Positions 36,801-50,437 are shown, numbered from the stretch's first letter. The stretch: DNA of 64,000 bases from Numida meleagris (GCF_002078875.1 NC_034421.1:10284872-10348871), one strand, 5' to 3'. A program made the numbers and translations. The notes: generated by a model not told the origin, from the sequence alone.

Positions 36801-39800
36801 CCTTGCCTTGAGCGGGCAGCATGGGAAGATCCCAGAGCCTGCTGGACAGTCTGAGATCCCAGCCCCCCACGGGTGGCCGCTGGGATGTTGGAGCAGCCTC
36901 GTTTACCAGGACTTCCCAAGGCAAAGTGCGGCGACTTCTCACTCATCCTTCGAGTGCCTCCTTGTTCTTGTGGGGTGTCTTTGATATGCAGGGCTGCTGA
37001 GACTGTGTCGGGAGCAGACATCCATGGGAATATTAAAATACCCGAACCTGGCCATGTGAACTGCAGCAAATCAAACCACACGTGCATATTTGTTTCTTTA
37101 ACTTCTTTATGGTCGAAGGATGCAATAGGAAAAAAAGCAAGTGTATCTGCTAGATATAAGTACAGACTGTACTGTACACTGTATTGTGTCTGATGGGGTT
37201 CGAGAACAAGCTGACACAGGTGAAGAAAGACTCTTCTGTTACATGTGCACAGATAAATTTCCTTTTGTGTCGCTTAGCTGTTATAAATATGGCAGTTTTG
37301 TGTTACCACCCTGGTAAACAAACATATTGCCGCTGGCAAAATCCTGGTGCCTGCAAGTAGGTGAAACAACTGAGTGCTGCGTCAAAGGCTTGGCCTGGTG
37401 CTTCTGCAGGTCTGCCTGCTTTGTCCGAGTGCAGCTTCTTCCCCCGAGAGCCGTCAGCAAAAGGAAGCATTCTACTCTTTTCAGCCTCAAGTCTATCTTG
37501 GCTTAGTTTTTGTTGTCTTTTGTATCTCTTCTTATTCTGTATTGCAAAAGCATGACACTTTTTTTCCTTTCAGAAATGCAAGAGTATTCTGGTATGAATA
37601 AAGGCTGCAGCTAAACGACCGCTGTTTCTGCAGATTGACTCTCCCTCATCATTCTTAAATCTGTATCTCACTCTGACTTTGGCTGATAGTGTCTGGAGCT
37701 CATTTCAAGTTTGACTCAGACCTGGATGTGATGACATCTGAACTGGAGCTCTGCTTCTGTTCTGTTGGTTCAAGGTGTTTAAAAAGTAATACAGAAATTG
37801 ACTTTTAGGTGAGAACCCTTTGAAGAATTCACACTAGTTGCAGATTTTGTTAAATGTACACTTCTTTTATTTCTTAAGCGAGATCTCAGTTTGAGTCCTG
37901 TCTGCTTCTGAAAGGAGAAACAAATCCTTATAAGACTGCTAATTGAATAACACACTGCACAAAAGACTATATAACAGAGTGGAGCTGAGGAAGTGCCAGG
38001 AATTCAGTTCTAGACAGTCTGTGGGATAGCTCTTTCTGCATTTATTTCTGCCCTCCCTTCCGATCTGCCTCGTGCTGTCCTGTGCTCGCCCCTCCTCTGA
38101 GGGCAACTTCAGTTTCCAAGTCATGGAAAGCGGTCCTGGAGAAGGGGAGGAAATGAGCTGAGGAGCCAGCAGGAGGGAGGGCTGGGGAGAAAAATCTACT
38201 TTTGCATGCTCCAAGGGTATACTTAAATTACTGATGGCATTTGTGGGATAAAAGGTATAGCTGGAAATGTTAACGACCTAGATAGATCAAACGCGGACTG
38301 TGACTGGAAAGGGTTTCTGCTCCAGCTGAGCGTGTAGTCACCTATTGTAACTCCGATGGTGGCACAGGCCACAAGTGATACATTATTCGGGAGAAAAATA
38401 AAGGGTGGGGAGAGGACTTCTGGGATTCGTGGCTTTCCTGAGACAAAGGAAGAATCATTCATCAGTGGAATAAGGAATGTGAGATGCTGCTTAATGCGGT
38501 GGTGATGTTTATCCCAGCTCCTCGCCAGAGGCAAAGCAGGAAGATGGTAATTAATTTTGGAAGTCCTCAAAATTTGCTTCAGATGAGTGGTGCAAGCAAT
38601 GGAGCAAAAATAGCAGTAGTTAGGAAGATTTGCCAGAGAGAATAGGGTATTGAGATTGGGAGTGTATTTGTGGAATTAGGGTGTTTTGCAGAGCATAAGA
38701 AAGATTTAATTCAGTGGCTGACATGCAGTAGTCAGCTGCTCTAAAACACATTCTCACGTCTGGGTCGCTGCCTGTGCGCTCTGAGAATAGAGCCCAGAAT
38801 GCTATTGAAATACAGGCTGAGGATTTGGCCTATCCAACAATAAATAAAATGAAATATGTAATAAATAAGAAAGCAAATACACAACAAACACACAAGCAGT
38901 GAAGTACAACTTCTATTCAGAATGCATTTTTGCTCACAGATGTGCCAGTTCTGATCATTGCTGCATGTGAGGCCACGAGCTTTTCAAGGAAAAGGGTAAC
39001 GTTTGTGACCAACCTGGCTTTTTTCCTCCCTTGTCAGACAAAAGTAAGCTAAAGCTTGGTGGTGTGAAGAGCTGACCGCTCCTCGGTGTGGTGGGAGCGC
39101 CTTGCTTGGAGTGCTGCGGCCACTGGAGTTGAGAGAGCAGCGGGAGGAGGGGTTGGCTCGTAGGGAAGGATGCCCAGAGCTGCTCTGGGGATACCAGGTG
39201 CTCCTGCCCCTGGAGTGGGCTGGAGTGAGAGAGTCTTGTGGGGAAATAGTTACTTGGGGTGGTGACACTTCAGGGGACCGAGAGAGCTGCGGTACGCAGG
39301 AGCCCTGGCATGGAAAACAAAGCCCATCTGAAGCGTCTCTCCATCCTTCATGCGTGCGGTTGCACTGCAAGATGAGATTGAAATCAAATTACGTAGGTGG
39401 GAGGCCCCCGTTCGTGAATGTCTCTCTCAAATTCCTGTTTCTAAAACAGTTGTTTGCATGATTTGCATAAGCTGTGTATTTTTGAGGCTCGCAGCTGCAG
39501 ATGGTACTGCACGATGCATTTGGTTCGAGAAGCTGTGTCTGTGGTAAAGAACTGTTTTGAGAATGGTTGCTGCTTTACGGGTGTTGCAATGGTTGTCAGT
39601 AGGTATTTTTTATTCTTATTTCTTTTCCATGTAGCTCGATTTTCAGACTTAGCTGTTCTTTGCTAATGCAGATGTGCAGGAGCCCTCAGTAGTTCTTCTG
39701 CCTTATTGATTTGGGTGTGTTTACACCAGGCTTGGAAAGAGAGAGCCTCAGAACGCGCGTGTCATTGTGCCTGTTATCTACGTGTATCATTTTCTTTAAA

Positions 39801-42800
39801 ATAGAAAGCGTGCTGCTTTTCTGGCCGTGTTTGCTTAACTGCTGTGAGGCCTTGTGTCCCGTGGCAGCCTCCCTGGCACCAGGACAGAGGGGTGGATGTG
39901 TTACAGTTGAGCAGTTAAATAGGAAAAACTTTCTGGTGACTTCTTAAGGTTTCTTTTGTTTTCATTCAAAAGGAAAAAAACAAACTGACTTGAAATTGCT
40001 GCCCAAAAGGCGATAAAATTGTCAGTGGAGTGTTTAACAGAGAATTATTAAATTCCTGTTCTGCTTGCCTGTAAGAACTCCTTTGCAAATAGTGGAAGCT
40101 GATGCCCAAGATTCCTTATGCGTTCTGTATAAAACACCTCTTCAGCTGCAGCTTGTTTGTTTCTTAGAAGAAAGACGTTTCTTCATGTAGGCAGGATTAA
40201 ATAATGAACACAGCTCGGTCCTAATTTTGGTGCCTGCTAACATTTGGATGCTTCCCATACAGTAAGTTGCACTTTCTGAGCGGTTGAGAGAAGCTGATCT
40301 GCAGAGCACTCATGACAACAGTCTGCTTTCTTGGAGCCCAAGGAATTATTTGCCTGCATTAGCACTGTGAGAAAAAAATGGGTTACTGGCGGGAGGGAAA
40401 CGGGAAATCAAGTTTAAACCTTATGTACAAGGGAATGCTGGGGAAAGCCCCAGCTGCTTTGGAACCTGGTGATGATCCTTGGGTCAGCCCTCTGCTAAGG
40501 CCTTCTGGATGCTTTTGGTGGTTGCTGGTGTTTGCAGTACAGAGCATGCAGAGGCAGGTGGGTGGGCTCTGAGTTAACGCTGCCCGGGAGTTCAGTGGCT
40601 GTGGGTTCTTGGAAACATCCAGACCCCAATACTTGTCCTCCCGCACAGTCACTGGATCATGGATGTTGTTGTAGGACATGGAACAGTGCAACAAATGGGG
40701 CTGGAAAGTGTAGCTTAATAACAACCTCAAAAACTCCTGAGAACCGCATCTTTCAGGAACTTGGAAACTGATGCGAAAGAGAGAGTCTGAAATGTGCGCC
40801 TTGGAACAAAGCAGCAGCTCCTTGTCCAGCTCGTTGGAAAGCATCCCTTGTGAAAGAGGAATGCTTCTTGGTTTGCTCTCTGTGGGTGTCAGTTTTAGAC
40901 AAGTGCATAATTGCTATTGTTAATTGTATTGAACGTGAATGGTGACGTTAACCTGAAGTGTAGATTTTCATATTAGGAATTACATAAAATCATAGTTTAC
41001 CATTACGTTTGCTTGCCACGTACACAAGAATGTTACCTCCCCACGTCCCAGCAGCTCCTCGTGCAGTCATCTTCCATTCATTTCTTCATTTCTGGAAGCA
41101 AATGGAATGTTGTATGCTTTGTATAAGTTCACCGTGCTGCTGCATCGGGAACATGGGTGCAGCCTGGTAAACTTCCACACTTTCCTCCATCTTAAAAGGT
41201 ACAGGAGAAATGAAAAAGGGTGCAGCGAGGGAAATACAGATCATCACAGGTGCCAAGTGGTGCCACAGCAGCAGTAATTCAGCCTGTTGTAGTGTTTGGT
41301 GCACTTAATTCGAGGCCGTGGTGGTTGGTTTTTATAGAAGCACAGCTTAAAGAGCAATACAATCAGGTACTATGGGCAGCAGGTCCCAGCATCTTCAGCT
41401 GCACATCCCAACAGCAGCACGTGCTTTGTGCGTAGAGCTGTGGGGACACAGAATGTTTTTACATGGTACATGTGTGCTGTAGGACGGCCAGCCCAAGTCT
41501 GTAGGTAACCTGGCTTGTGACTGCACACTGCTTTGCTGTAGTAATCACATTTAAACAGGTCTGGTAGTTGCATGACTAAGCCAAGAGGGGTCATTCTGAA
41601 TCTGGTTTTCTTGCCTTTCCTTTTTGCAGAAGCCTGGTCTCAGAATTGCTGCGCTGCCTGTAGCAGCCACATCAGATTTCTGTGGTCCCACTGTGTACAT
41701 CCATCCATTTTTCCTCACATTGCAGTGAATTAGGAAGAAGGGAGAAGATAGGACCAGCGCTAGCAAATCTGTAGCAAACAATAAAGAAAGGCCATTAAAA
41801 GCACTGCCAAAAGTTGCAGGTAAAAATGCTGATGGTGTTGGCTCTTAGGCCTGAGGTCTCCAGTGTGCAAACACCGTTTTCTCTAACTCAGATGGTTTTG
41901 TTATTTTTTTTTTTTTAACAAACTCTTGGTAGAAAAGTACTGTTAGGCCTACTTGAAGTGTGAGGCTAAAGGTGATATTCCCCCCCAGTACACCAGTATT
42001 GTTACAGTGCAAAATCTGTGTTATTGTCAACTGATGTTCTCTGCTGGAAAATTGATTTTTGCGCTTAAGCTCTGCCATGGGCAGATGAACTGTGTTTCTA
42101 GTTTCAGAAAATGATGTCGATATTAGAACAAAAGAAGATGTATTATGCCCTGCTACCTGTCCTGCTACCAGCAGCGTAGCAGAGCTCAGCAGATTTCAGG
42201 GCTGCGTTGAGGTGTGAGCAGTGCAATTAGTGTTTGCTGCACGCATGCGTTCTCAAACAGAATGTCAGTGTCTTGCTAATCATGTTTTGACTTTCTTGTG
42301 AAAGTAACTATCATCCTACCTTCAGGGCTAGCTTAACAATGAGTAATACAGCATTTTATTGTTTCAAATGCAAAACTTTGTTGTTGCTGAACTATATAAG
42401 AAGCATTCAGTTGTAGTATTTACTTTAATGGATGTGGTCTTCAGCTTTCTGAAACACAGAAGTGTGCTTGGCCAAAATGAAACGGAGATGAGTTCTGAAG
42501 ACGTACATAGATTCCCGACTACTCTGAATGAGGTTGAGTCAGGTGGTAAAGCTGCATGCTTCTCTGTGCTTGAAGAAAGACAGATGCATCAGGAGTTCAG
42601 TCGCTAGTGCCATAACGCGCTTATGCTCCTATCCGAATAAGCTTGTTCTGTTTCTATGTGATTGTCTCCTTTTAAAGCACAAAGAACGTGGTCAGAGCAT
42701 TACAGTTGTGTCACGTTCAGTGGAGGTTGGGCTGTTGGCTGTTGGCTGCAGATGACAGTGCATCACTTTCTCTATTTCACAGGTTTGGTTTTCTCCCAGT

Positions 42801-44249
42801 ACTTTTTCAGCCTTTCTAGTGATGCTTGCCGAAGAGCTCTGTGTTTGTTGTTGCAAGAGGCAAGTTGATTACTCAGTAAAGCAGTAAAACATAAAGAGGG
42901 GTGTGATGTTGGAAAGACACGTTGTTTAGGGTGTGTTCGGTAGGCTGGGAGCAAGCGCCTTGTCTGCAGTGCGGATGTAATCATGCTGCCATCTCTGGAA
43001 TGTGTGGAGACAAGACGTAACGAGTTTGGATGGTTGCTTCTCCAGCCTTGCTCCTGTAGATGCAATGAAGAGGAGGGCAGCACAAGTCCAGTAGTTATTG
43101 TTATAATGGGTCATGACACTTGTGATGCTTCAGCCTTTCCCTTATGGAATAAAATGATTTGTCTTGTCAACTGTTCTGTTTACTGCTTTGAGTATTACAT
43201 GGGAACCAGATGCAGTCGTCTTTCCTTTTTCTTCCGGGTCTGATAGCTTTCTGGAAGGGTAACCTCAGCCAACAAAGCCCGTCAGACTGGGAAAACAAAC
43301 TGGGATGGTTCCCAACAGCCTTCCCCGTGCCCTGCTGGCTGCTGAGGAGCTTGTGGCACTGTAGAATGGGTAAAAATGGGAATTGGGGTTGGCATCTTTC
43401 AGGGAAATCATACCACTGAGCTGAAGAAAAATGTGTGCTGGTAGTGTTGTCTACCCCAAGTTATTAAACACTTTGAGTGTATGAAAAGAATCTTAAGATG
43501 AGAAGGCAGTCTACAGAAACTGCTCCTGCAAGAGTCTAAAGTTGTAAATATGTGGGATAATTATAGGTGTGTTGTTAGTGTCCAAACTGATCTCTGGTTC
43601 ATGCAGTCTTTCATTTAACACTGAATTATTCATAAAGCGCTGAGTTAAGCTGCTGAGAGCTGGCAGTAATTTAGGTACTGCTTGTTTTAGTAAATTTGGT
43701 GTGGAGGGTGACTTCTTAAATGGCAGCTTTTGGTTCACTGGATAATTGTGCTGATAATACCTTAAATGATTTATACATGCCTATAAGAAATTAGTCACAT
43801 TTTTAAGGCTTAAGATTTTGTTTAGTAAATGCCGTCAGCGTGCTCATTTCTTTAAAGACAGGCAGATGAACGAGTCGCTGTGGCAAACTGCTTAATTTGG
43901 AGAATAGCTTCTGGGTCGGCTGTTGTCAGCTAATTTTCTGCTCATGAAGTTACATTGTACCTCCCTTTTATCTTCAAGTAAAGATCTCTTTCTTTGCCGG
44001 GTGATGTTTCAGATGCTGTTTACCTTGGCGTGTACCTCTCATGGGTGATGTTTGGTATTCGGGAGCTTCTTAGGGGAGTAACTTTGGTTTATCTGAGAAT
44101 GCAGTAGTCCTGTCACTTAAGATGATTGTCGCTATTTGGATTCATGAGGTGCACTGACACAGCATATAAGCACTCAGGCCATCTCGTCTTTTGTCAAAAT
44201 GTTCTCTTTGACGAGCAGACCTAATGATAGGAGTACCGGGCGGCAGCGG

Positions 44250-44313
44250 TGTAATGACTGGTCAGTGTAATGACTGGTCAGTGTAATGACTGGTCAGTGT
44301 AATGACTGGTCAG
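44250..44313. repeat. Four perfect tandem copies of a 16-bp unit
   Basis: The unit TGTAATGACTGGTCAG occurs four times without a single mismatch. Each unit contains TGAC and GTCA separated by two bases, so the array alternates inverted half-words (GGTCA and TGAC). Perfect identity suggests a recent expansion. It lies in intron 1, about 5.5 kb before exon 2. Confidence 0.9.
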
Positions 44314-47300
44314 TGCTAGGTGGTGGCTGCAGTGTCGCTGGCTGCCTGCTCCTTGCTCCGCCTGCTGTGGGCATGGCAGGGATGAGTCTGCTTCCAGGTG
44401 GCTTCCCCACCCCCGTGATGGTTTTCCCTTCGATTAATGTCTTGTGTAGCATCGTCTCCTACTGCAGTGGATTTGCAATTCACAGACAATAGTGCAATAA
44501 TAATTTATTTTGGATGTTTTAGGGGGTGGGAGACTTCTGTATAATTCTTTAATCCATCCCTCTTTTTTTTTTTTTTTAACAAACAAGCATTGGCTGCTTG
44601 CTCTTCTTTAAAGAGATTAAAAAAAAAAAGTTGTCTGTATTTCCTTTCTTCTAAATTTCCTAAGGCAAACTGTGAAAGCACCAATGACCCTTAAAGCTTG
44701 TCTCCCTCCTGCAGGTCACCTCGCTTCCTGTGACTTCCCATTCTCTCTTAGTCTGCACACTCGTCTCTCACCTTCTGGTACTGCTCCAGCAGCTTTTTCC
44801 CCTTAGGTCTTTGTGTCCTTTGTAGCTTTCTGAGTGAATTAATGAAAAAAAAATAGAACAGGAAGGGAAAAAAAAAAAAAGGCAAATTACCCACCCTTTT
44901 GCTAATATGAGAATGGCTTTTTTGCTTTAATTTCAAATTTTTAAAAGTCATAGTAGCATCTGTGGTATCAGTGTTCTATACCTTAGCAACAGTCTTCAGG
45001 ATCTTATAGGTCCTGCTCCTATTCTGAATGGTCAGCTTGATCTCCATCTCTGTATTTAGTCTTTTAAAAATGTTTGGGAGGGGGGTGCTTTGTTTTTGGG
45101 TGCTTTTGGAAGGGCAGCGGTGCCACAGAAATGGGTCAATACTTTGACAGGTTTTTATTACAGCAATCTAGGAGTGCCTCAAAAAGGAAACAATAGAACG
45201 CTATTGCTTAATTCCCTTTCTCCTGAGTCCCTTTGTGCAGGTAAGAAGTGGTGTTTGTGTTCTGACTGTATGTAGGGATTAGAGGACAGGTACTTTCTCT
45301 TACTTCTGAAAGGCTGGGTTCTTCCAGAGCAAGCACATCTGGTCACTTTTCTTCCATCAGGTGAATAATTTTCCATTCTTTTTCTTTGAGCAGTTCTGGT
45401 TGCTTGAAGATTGGCTGTTGTAGTTCAGTTGCTCCGATCACAGGACTCGTTTGGGTGTTTCTGATGTGTGTGTAACCGCTGCTCCCTGGGAGCTCTGCCT
45501 GTTGCTCGAGCCTTCGTGCAGTGGGTCCCAGAGCCCTGGAAGCCCACGGGCTTCTTGTGAGCTGCTGTCTAGTTGCATAAAACCCAGTACCACTGATGAG
45601 GCTGCTTGCAGGCCGCTTCTGTGATGTGGGGAATGTTTGCTGCAGAGAGTTGTGAAATAATCTGTATTTTAACAACTCCTTCTAAGAGATTTTAATGCCT
45701 GCTGAAATTGAGAAGGATGTATGCGATAAGCGCAGAGGGTCATGACATGTTCCTTTGATTTCAAGCAGTCCAGTGAGTTCTAGTGCTGTGTTGTGAAGTT
45801 GGACTTGGCTTTTGTTCAACATATAATTGGTACCCTCTGGTGCTAGTGCAATTTGACTGCTATGAGACTGATTTTGTTCATTTTTCAGTGAAATTTATGT
45901 AGTCTGTCTATATACTGTTTTATTTCTATGTATTTTTAGGAAAAGTCCTAAAAGACCTCGTAGCATCTTCTATGAACTTACAAAGGCTTTGGTTCCAGAA
46001 TGCCCAGTTAACAGCAGGGGAGGAAGGCTCCCCTGTTAGCTGTCCCTCCCTGAAGGCAGGACCATGACAGCAGTGTCCAGCCTTCAGCTGCCTCAGGCAC
46101 CATGGTAACATCAGCACAGAGGTCTGTACAAACCGTAGGGGCACCTGACAGTCCTTGGTGCTGGCGATTTCCATCGTGAAGCTGTTCTATGTGGTGAGGT
46201 GTAAATTTAGTGGCACTGTTGCTTCACCACTGCGGTCTGCATAACCTCAAAAGGAAACAAATTTTTCACAGCCTGCCAGGGCTGCTTCAGTTTCTCCTCT
46301 GTGGCCACCAGATCCAAAAGCTAATGACAAACAACACAGGTAATCTTTCAGAATTTGAACGCTTGATATGATCTGAGCTGTGACTGAGACCTGTGAAGTT
46401 TGTAGCTCTGTGTCCTCGTTGTTAAACTGCTGATAGCCATGGCTTCATTGCTGTGAGAGAGGGCTCCTTCTGCAGCTTATGTCCACGTGGGACTGCAGGC
46501 ATGTTTACTGCTGAGCTGCATTTTGTATTCAGGGTTCCTCAGTACCAATATAATGGGCTTCTTATTTTTTCAAAGGCCACATTATCTGGACAATACAATT
46601 TTTGCCTTCTCATTAATAGGATAAAAAAATAGAGTCAACTTTGAGATTCCTTCCCTCTGGATTTGAATTTCTGTGAGCAGCAGGGCAATGTGACATGCAG
46701 TTGATCTCATTAAACCAGCTGTATCCACCTGAAGAGCTTTTTGGAGCACAGGTTTTTCAGTTGTTGTGCTTCTTTCTGATTACTCAACTGCGTAATGTTG
46801 AGGTCACGGTCTGTAACGAAGAGATATTAACAACGTCTGTAAGTTACAGCATCCCATGGCATGGTGACAGTTTCAGAGAGTTTTGGCTTTTGAATAGCCG
46901 TGTTGCTCTCAGGCTTCTGCCTGAGCTCTTCAGTGACACCCTGTTACTGAGTGCCCAGAGCTCTGCCTTCACCCCGTCTTGTGCTGGACCTGTGCGTGGG
47001 GTGCCCGGCTTCTTGCCAGCTTCTCACAGCCGGTTGTCGTGGTCAGCATCTTTCAAGTAGCGTGCATCAATTTCTTTGACTTGATTTCATTTCAACATTC
47101 ATCATCTTTCGGAAAATAAGCAAAAGCTCTTTTGCTCAAACTTATTAATATCTGAAATGCTTCGTCCCAGATGCTAACAGAACCTCCAAGCTGCAGAGAC
47201 TCTTCTGACACTTCGAGCTGCTTGCTTTCTTTGTAGTGCAGCAGCACGAGCAGATAGAAGACTATAACTCTAGGAGTCTAAATTGTTGTCTCTGTTCATC

Positions 47301-47656
47301 ATATTCTGCATTCTCTTTTCTGATGAAATAATATTTAAAAGCTGTAAGTGTTGTGTTTTGGAGACATAGAAACCAGTTTAAGTGTTCTTTCCAGTACAGT
47401 GTAACAGTGTTCGTTTAAAGCATTGGGAACTTTAATACTATTTCTCAGTGCTGTGTTTCAGGAGCTGAAAACATCCATAAGTTCACTTTCTGCTTCAATG
47501 CTTTCTTTGTGTATGTGGTTTATGCTGGCTTCTGGTGATGGTTAGATCGTGCCCTTATCACAGGGGTGCTCTGGGAGCTGGTGGTGTGGTTGGGGGCTGG
47601 CCTGCTGTGGCTCAGCAGCAGCATGGAGAGCGGCGTGCCGAGCGCGGGGTGTGCTG

Positions 47657-47700
47657 GCACCAAACCTGTGCCCAGCCAGCACCAAACCTGTGGCCAGCCG
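47657..47700. repeat. Two tandem copies of a 22-bp unit
   Basis: The unit beginning GCACCAAACCTGTG occurs at 47,657-47,678 and again at 47,679-47,700 with two mismatches. It is a small local duplication in a GC-rich part of intron 1, with no apparent function. Confidence 0.7.
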
Positions 47701-48589
47701 GCTTTTTCCTTCATCCCGCATCGTGTAGTTTTAACAGTTTGTTGGTATTGTTTGGCTTGAAGCTGAGGAAAATGTGTTTCCTAATTAAGTCTTGGTACAA
47801 TTTAACATTTCTTTGCTATGAGCTCTTAAGGACAATGGAGGCAAACATAAAATTACCCATTTTCCGTGCTGGATTTGAAAGTGCATAATGTTGCGCCGCT
47901 TGGTAGTAAGTCTGTTAAACAGCTCTGCGTTCTGTTTGTGCAAAGCATTTTCTGTAAGAGATGGGCTTTAGCAGAAGTCAGAAGCTCCCATGTTCGCAGC
48001 AGTTGTGGCTGTGTGCCGCTGCTAGCGGGGCTCCGTGCCCAAGGGCTGTGCTGCAGCGCTGCTGTGTGTGTTGGGACGGGCAGCTGGGACACGCGCAGTG
48101 CTGTGCTGTGTCCTGTCACCTGGCAGGATCTCAGACGTGCCTCTGCTGCATCTTCTAAGGTGATTGCTTTTGCTCTGACAGCACCTGTTTTCTCACTGCT
48201 GGCTGGCTGTGCTTTGGGGCAGTGCAGAGCGGCGTCTCTCGGAAGCAGTCAGTTTGTTAAAGCCAGGTCCTAGCTCATGGACGTGTAAGTGCTCCCTGCT
48301 GTTGGCGAGGGACTGACTGCTCCTCGGCCGTTCGCTCCCACCTGTTTATAGGCCTTAAGTTGCCGTGATGGTGACTGGGAACAAAGCAGCCCGTGTTGGT
48401 AGTCGCTGTGCGCCCAGTGAGTTGCCCAGGGGCTCTGCCCTGCCTTCTCAGACTTTGTGTTGTTAAAAGAGAAAAAGAAAGAAAGGCGAGCTGTGGAGAT
48501 AAACACGGTGATCTTTTTTGTTCCTTCCTGCTCTTGAGTTGCAGCAGTTCAAGCCTTTCCCTCCCCAGTTAGTTCCGTTGTCACTAGGT

Positions 48590-49180
48590 TGCTGTTATTT
48601 CAACCCGGCGCGCTCCGTCCGGCTCTCCCGGAGCAGCCTTCGGCACGGCTCCTGCTGCAGCCGGCGCTCGGAGCGCCCATCGGCGTTGGGATCGCGCTGC
48701 GATGAGAGACCCGGCGGGTGCCGCTGGATGTGGGCGCTGCACCCACCCCGGGGCTGCTGGGACCCGGCAGGTATCCGAGCGTCAGAGCTCTAATCCGGGT
48801 CTGATCTGTTTCTGTTCGTTAGTTCTGTGGGTTTACTTAGCGAGCCGCTAATTCACAGTGAAGACACAGAGCAGCGCCAGTTGCTGAGGTGCATTTTTAC
48901 GCGTACTGGGCTTCTGAACAGGGCTGCGGAAGCGCCGTGCCCGGGAGGCAGCGCGCGGCTGTGCCGTGCCGTGCCGTGCCGTGCCGTGCCGTGCCGTGCC
49001 GTGCCGTGCCGTGCCGTGCCGTGCCGTGCCGTGCCGTGCCGTGCCGTGCCGTGCGGAGGGCTGGCCGCTGTCCGAGGTGCTGCTGCCGCAGGGCCCGCAC
49101 TCTGCAGCCCAGCGCCCCTTGTGCCGCGTGCCCGCAGCGGCTGCTGGATTAACCGGGAAGATGCTGGGCTCATCAGAGCA
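48590..49180. promoter_or_regulatory. USP7: Second CpG-rich island inside intron 1
   Basis: About 590 bp of CG-dense sequence stands out from AT-rich surroundings and ends about 650 bp upstream of exon 2. It includes GGCGCGCTCCGTCCGG-type sequence and, at 48,961-49,054, the GTGCC array. A CAG/GTATCC word at 48,768-48,776 could serve as a splice donor. An alternative USP7 promoter here would give transcripts lacking exon 1. The first in-frame USP7 ATG would then be in exon 2 (49,891-49,893) in a good context (G at -3, G at +4). Promoter activity is inference; CpG-rich sequence can also be non-promoter or repeat-driven. Confidence 0.5.
48961..49054. repeat. Pentanucleotide array (GTGCC)18
   Basis: There are eighteen perfect consecutive GTGCC units plus a partial GTGC, with no interruptions. 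Every unit-to-unit junction creates a CG dinucleotide, so the array is a regular ladder of methylatable CpGs spaced 5 bp apart. Because the period is 5 and no stop is created, all six frames are open, which explains the cysteine- and proline-rich open frames here. These are not genes. An uninterrupted array this long is probably length-polymorphic. Confidence 0.95.
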
Positions 49181-49765
49181 GCGCACCTTTAAAATACTTG
49201 GTTTTAGTTCGTGGCATTGTTTCGCACTTCGAGTTTTAGTGGCATTGACGTATGTTTTAGGTGGTTGTTGTAGCAAAACTTAGCGTTAACAGTGACTGAA
49301 AACTGGAGAATGTTAGGTGTGAGGCGTTCCCAAGATGGTAAAGGACTTTCTTTGCAATTTTTTTCCAGGTGAGATTTAAAAATGCACATTTACATTTGAT
49401 TAAATACTTGGTTTTCCTCTTAAAAGCAGTGAAACTGAAGTACTCATAAAATTGATTGCTAATTTACAAGTCTGTTACTAGAAATGTATCAGTAAAGGTG
49501 GGACAGCAGGAAAAAGTCATTTAAAAGGTCACTTTTACTTTGAGACTTGATGGTGAGATACTGAATGTAAGGCCATTGGAAGCTTAAGAATGTTTGTGTT
49601 CTCTGTTAACATGGGCTTTTTGCTTAAGCCATCAGTGTTCATCAGTTTGCCGAGTTCTACAGTTGGACATCCACCAGTACAATAGCTGTGCTGCTGCTTT
49701 GGTGGATAGTGTTCAGCAGAACAAAGTGTTGCTATCGCATCTTGGAAAAGTTGTCTGTCTCATAA

Positions 49766-49984
<219 letters not shown>

Positions 49985-50377
49985 TGACTTTGGGAACAAA
50001 ATGGCCTATGTCTTATCAGTCCTCTGAACTGCATCTCATTAAAAAATCAAAGCCTCAGTAGTGAACTCCTTATTCTCTGTGTAGCTTTTCACATAGCTAT
50101 ACTGTAGCATCAGGGACCTGACAGGTTGTTTGTTTATTTTCTCTTTTAAGTGTTCCTTTAAATGTTGCTGAAAGTTATGCTGTTCATTGTTAAATTCTCG
50201 TGTCCCCTTTAATGAGAGGGGAAAGTTTTTAATGAGAGAGGGAAAGACTGAGGTTTTGAAATATTTCTGTTGACCTGTTAAATAAAAGTTCTGGTGTAAT
50301 TTTTTTTTTCTGTTACAGAAAATCAAATAATTTCTAAGTAGATATGCGTAGGCTTCCTTAAAAAAAAGGTAATCTGT

Positions 50378-50407
50378 AGTTCACTTAAGTTTGTTCTTAA
50401 GTGAACT
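50378..50407. repeat. Perfect 12-bp inverted repeat, 6-nt loop
   Basis: AGTTCACTTAAG and CTTAAGTGAACT are exact reverse complements around TTTGTT. Transcribed, this would fold into a stable hairpin 444 nt downstream of the exon 2 donor. As DNA, each arm contains CACTTAA, the core word recognised by NK-class homeodomain proteins, in opposite orientations. Either reading is inference. Confidence 0.75.
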
Positions 50408-50437
50408 TCAGTGAAGGAAATGCCCAATTCTATTTCT

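Noticed and set aside
46695..47060. 121-codon + strand open frame in intron 1
   Set aside because: No recognisable domain; the composition is that of translated intron DNA.
48702..48770. Alternative coding first exon (ATG at 48,702 to CAG at 48,770)
   Set aside because: It would leave in phase 0, while exon 2 needs phase 1, and the resulting frame meets a stop inside exon 2. It could only be a non-coding first exon.
48827..49283. Cys/Pro/Arg and His/Gly/Thr repeat proteins on both strands
   Set aside because: They are all translations of the GTGCC array, which is open in all six frames by virtue of its period of 5. They are not genes.
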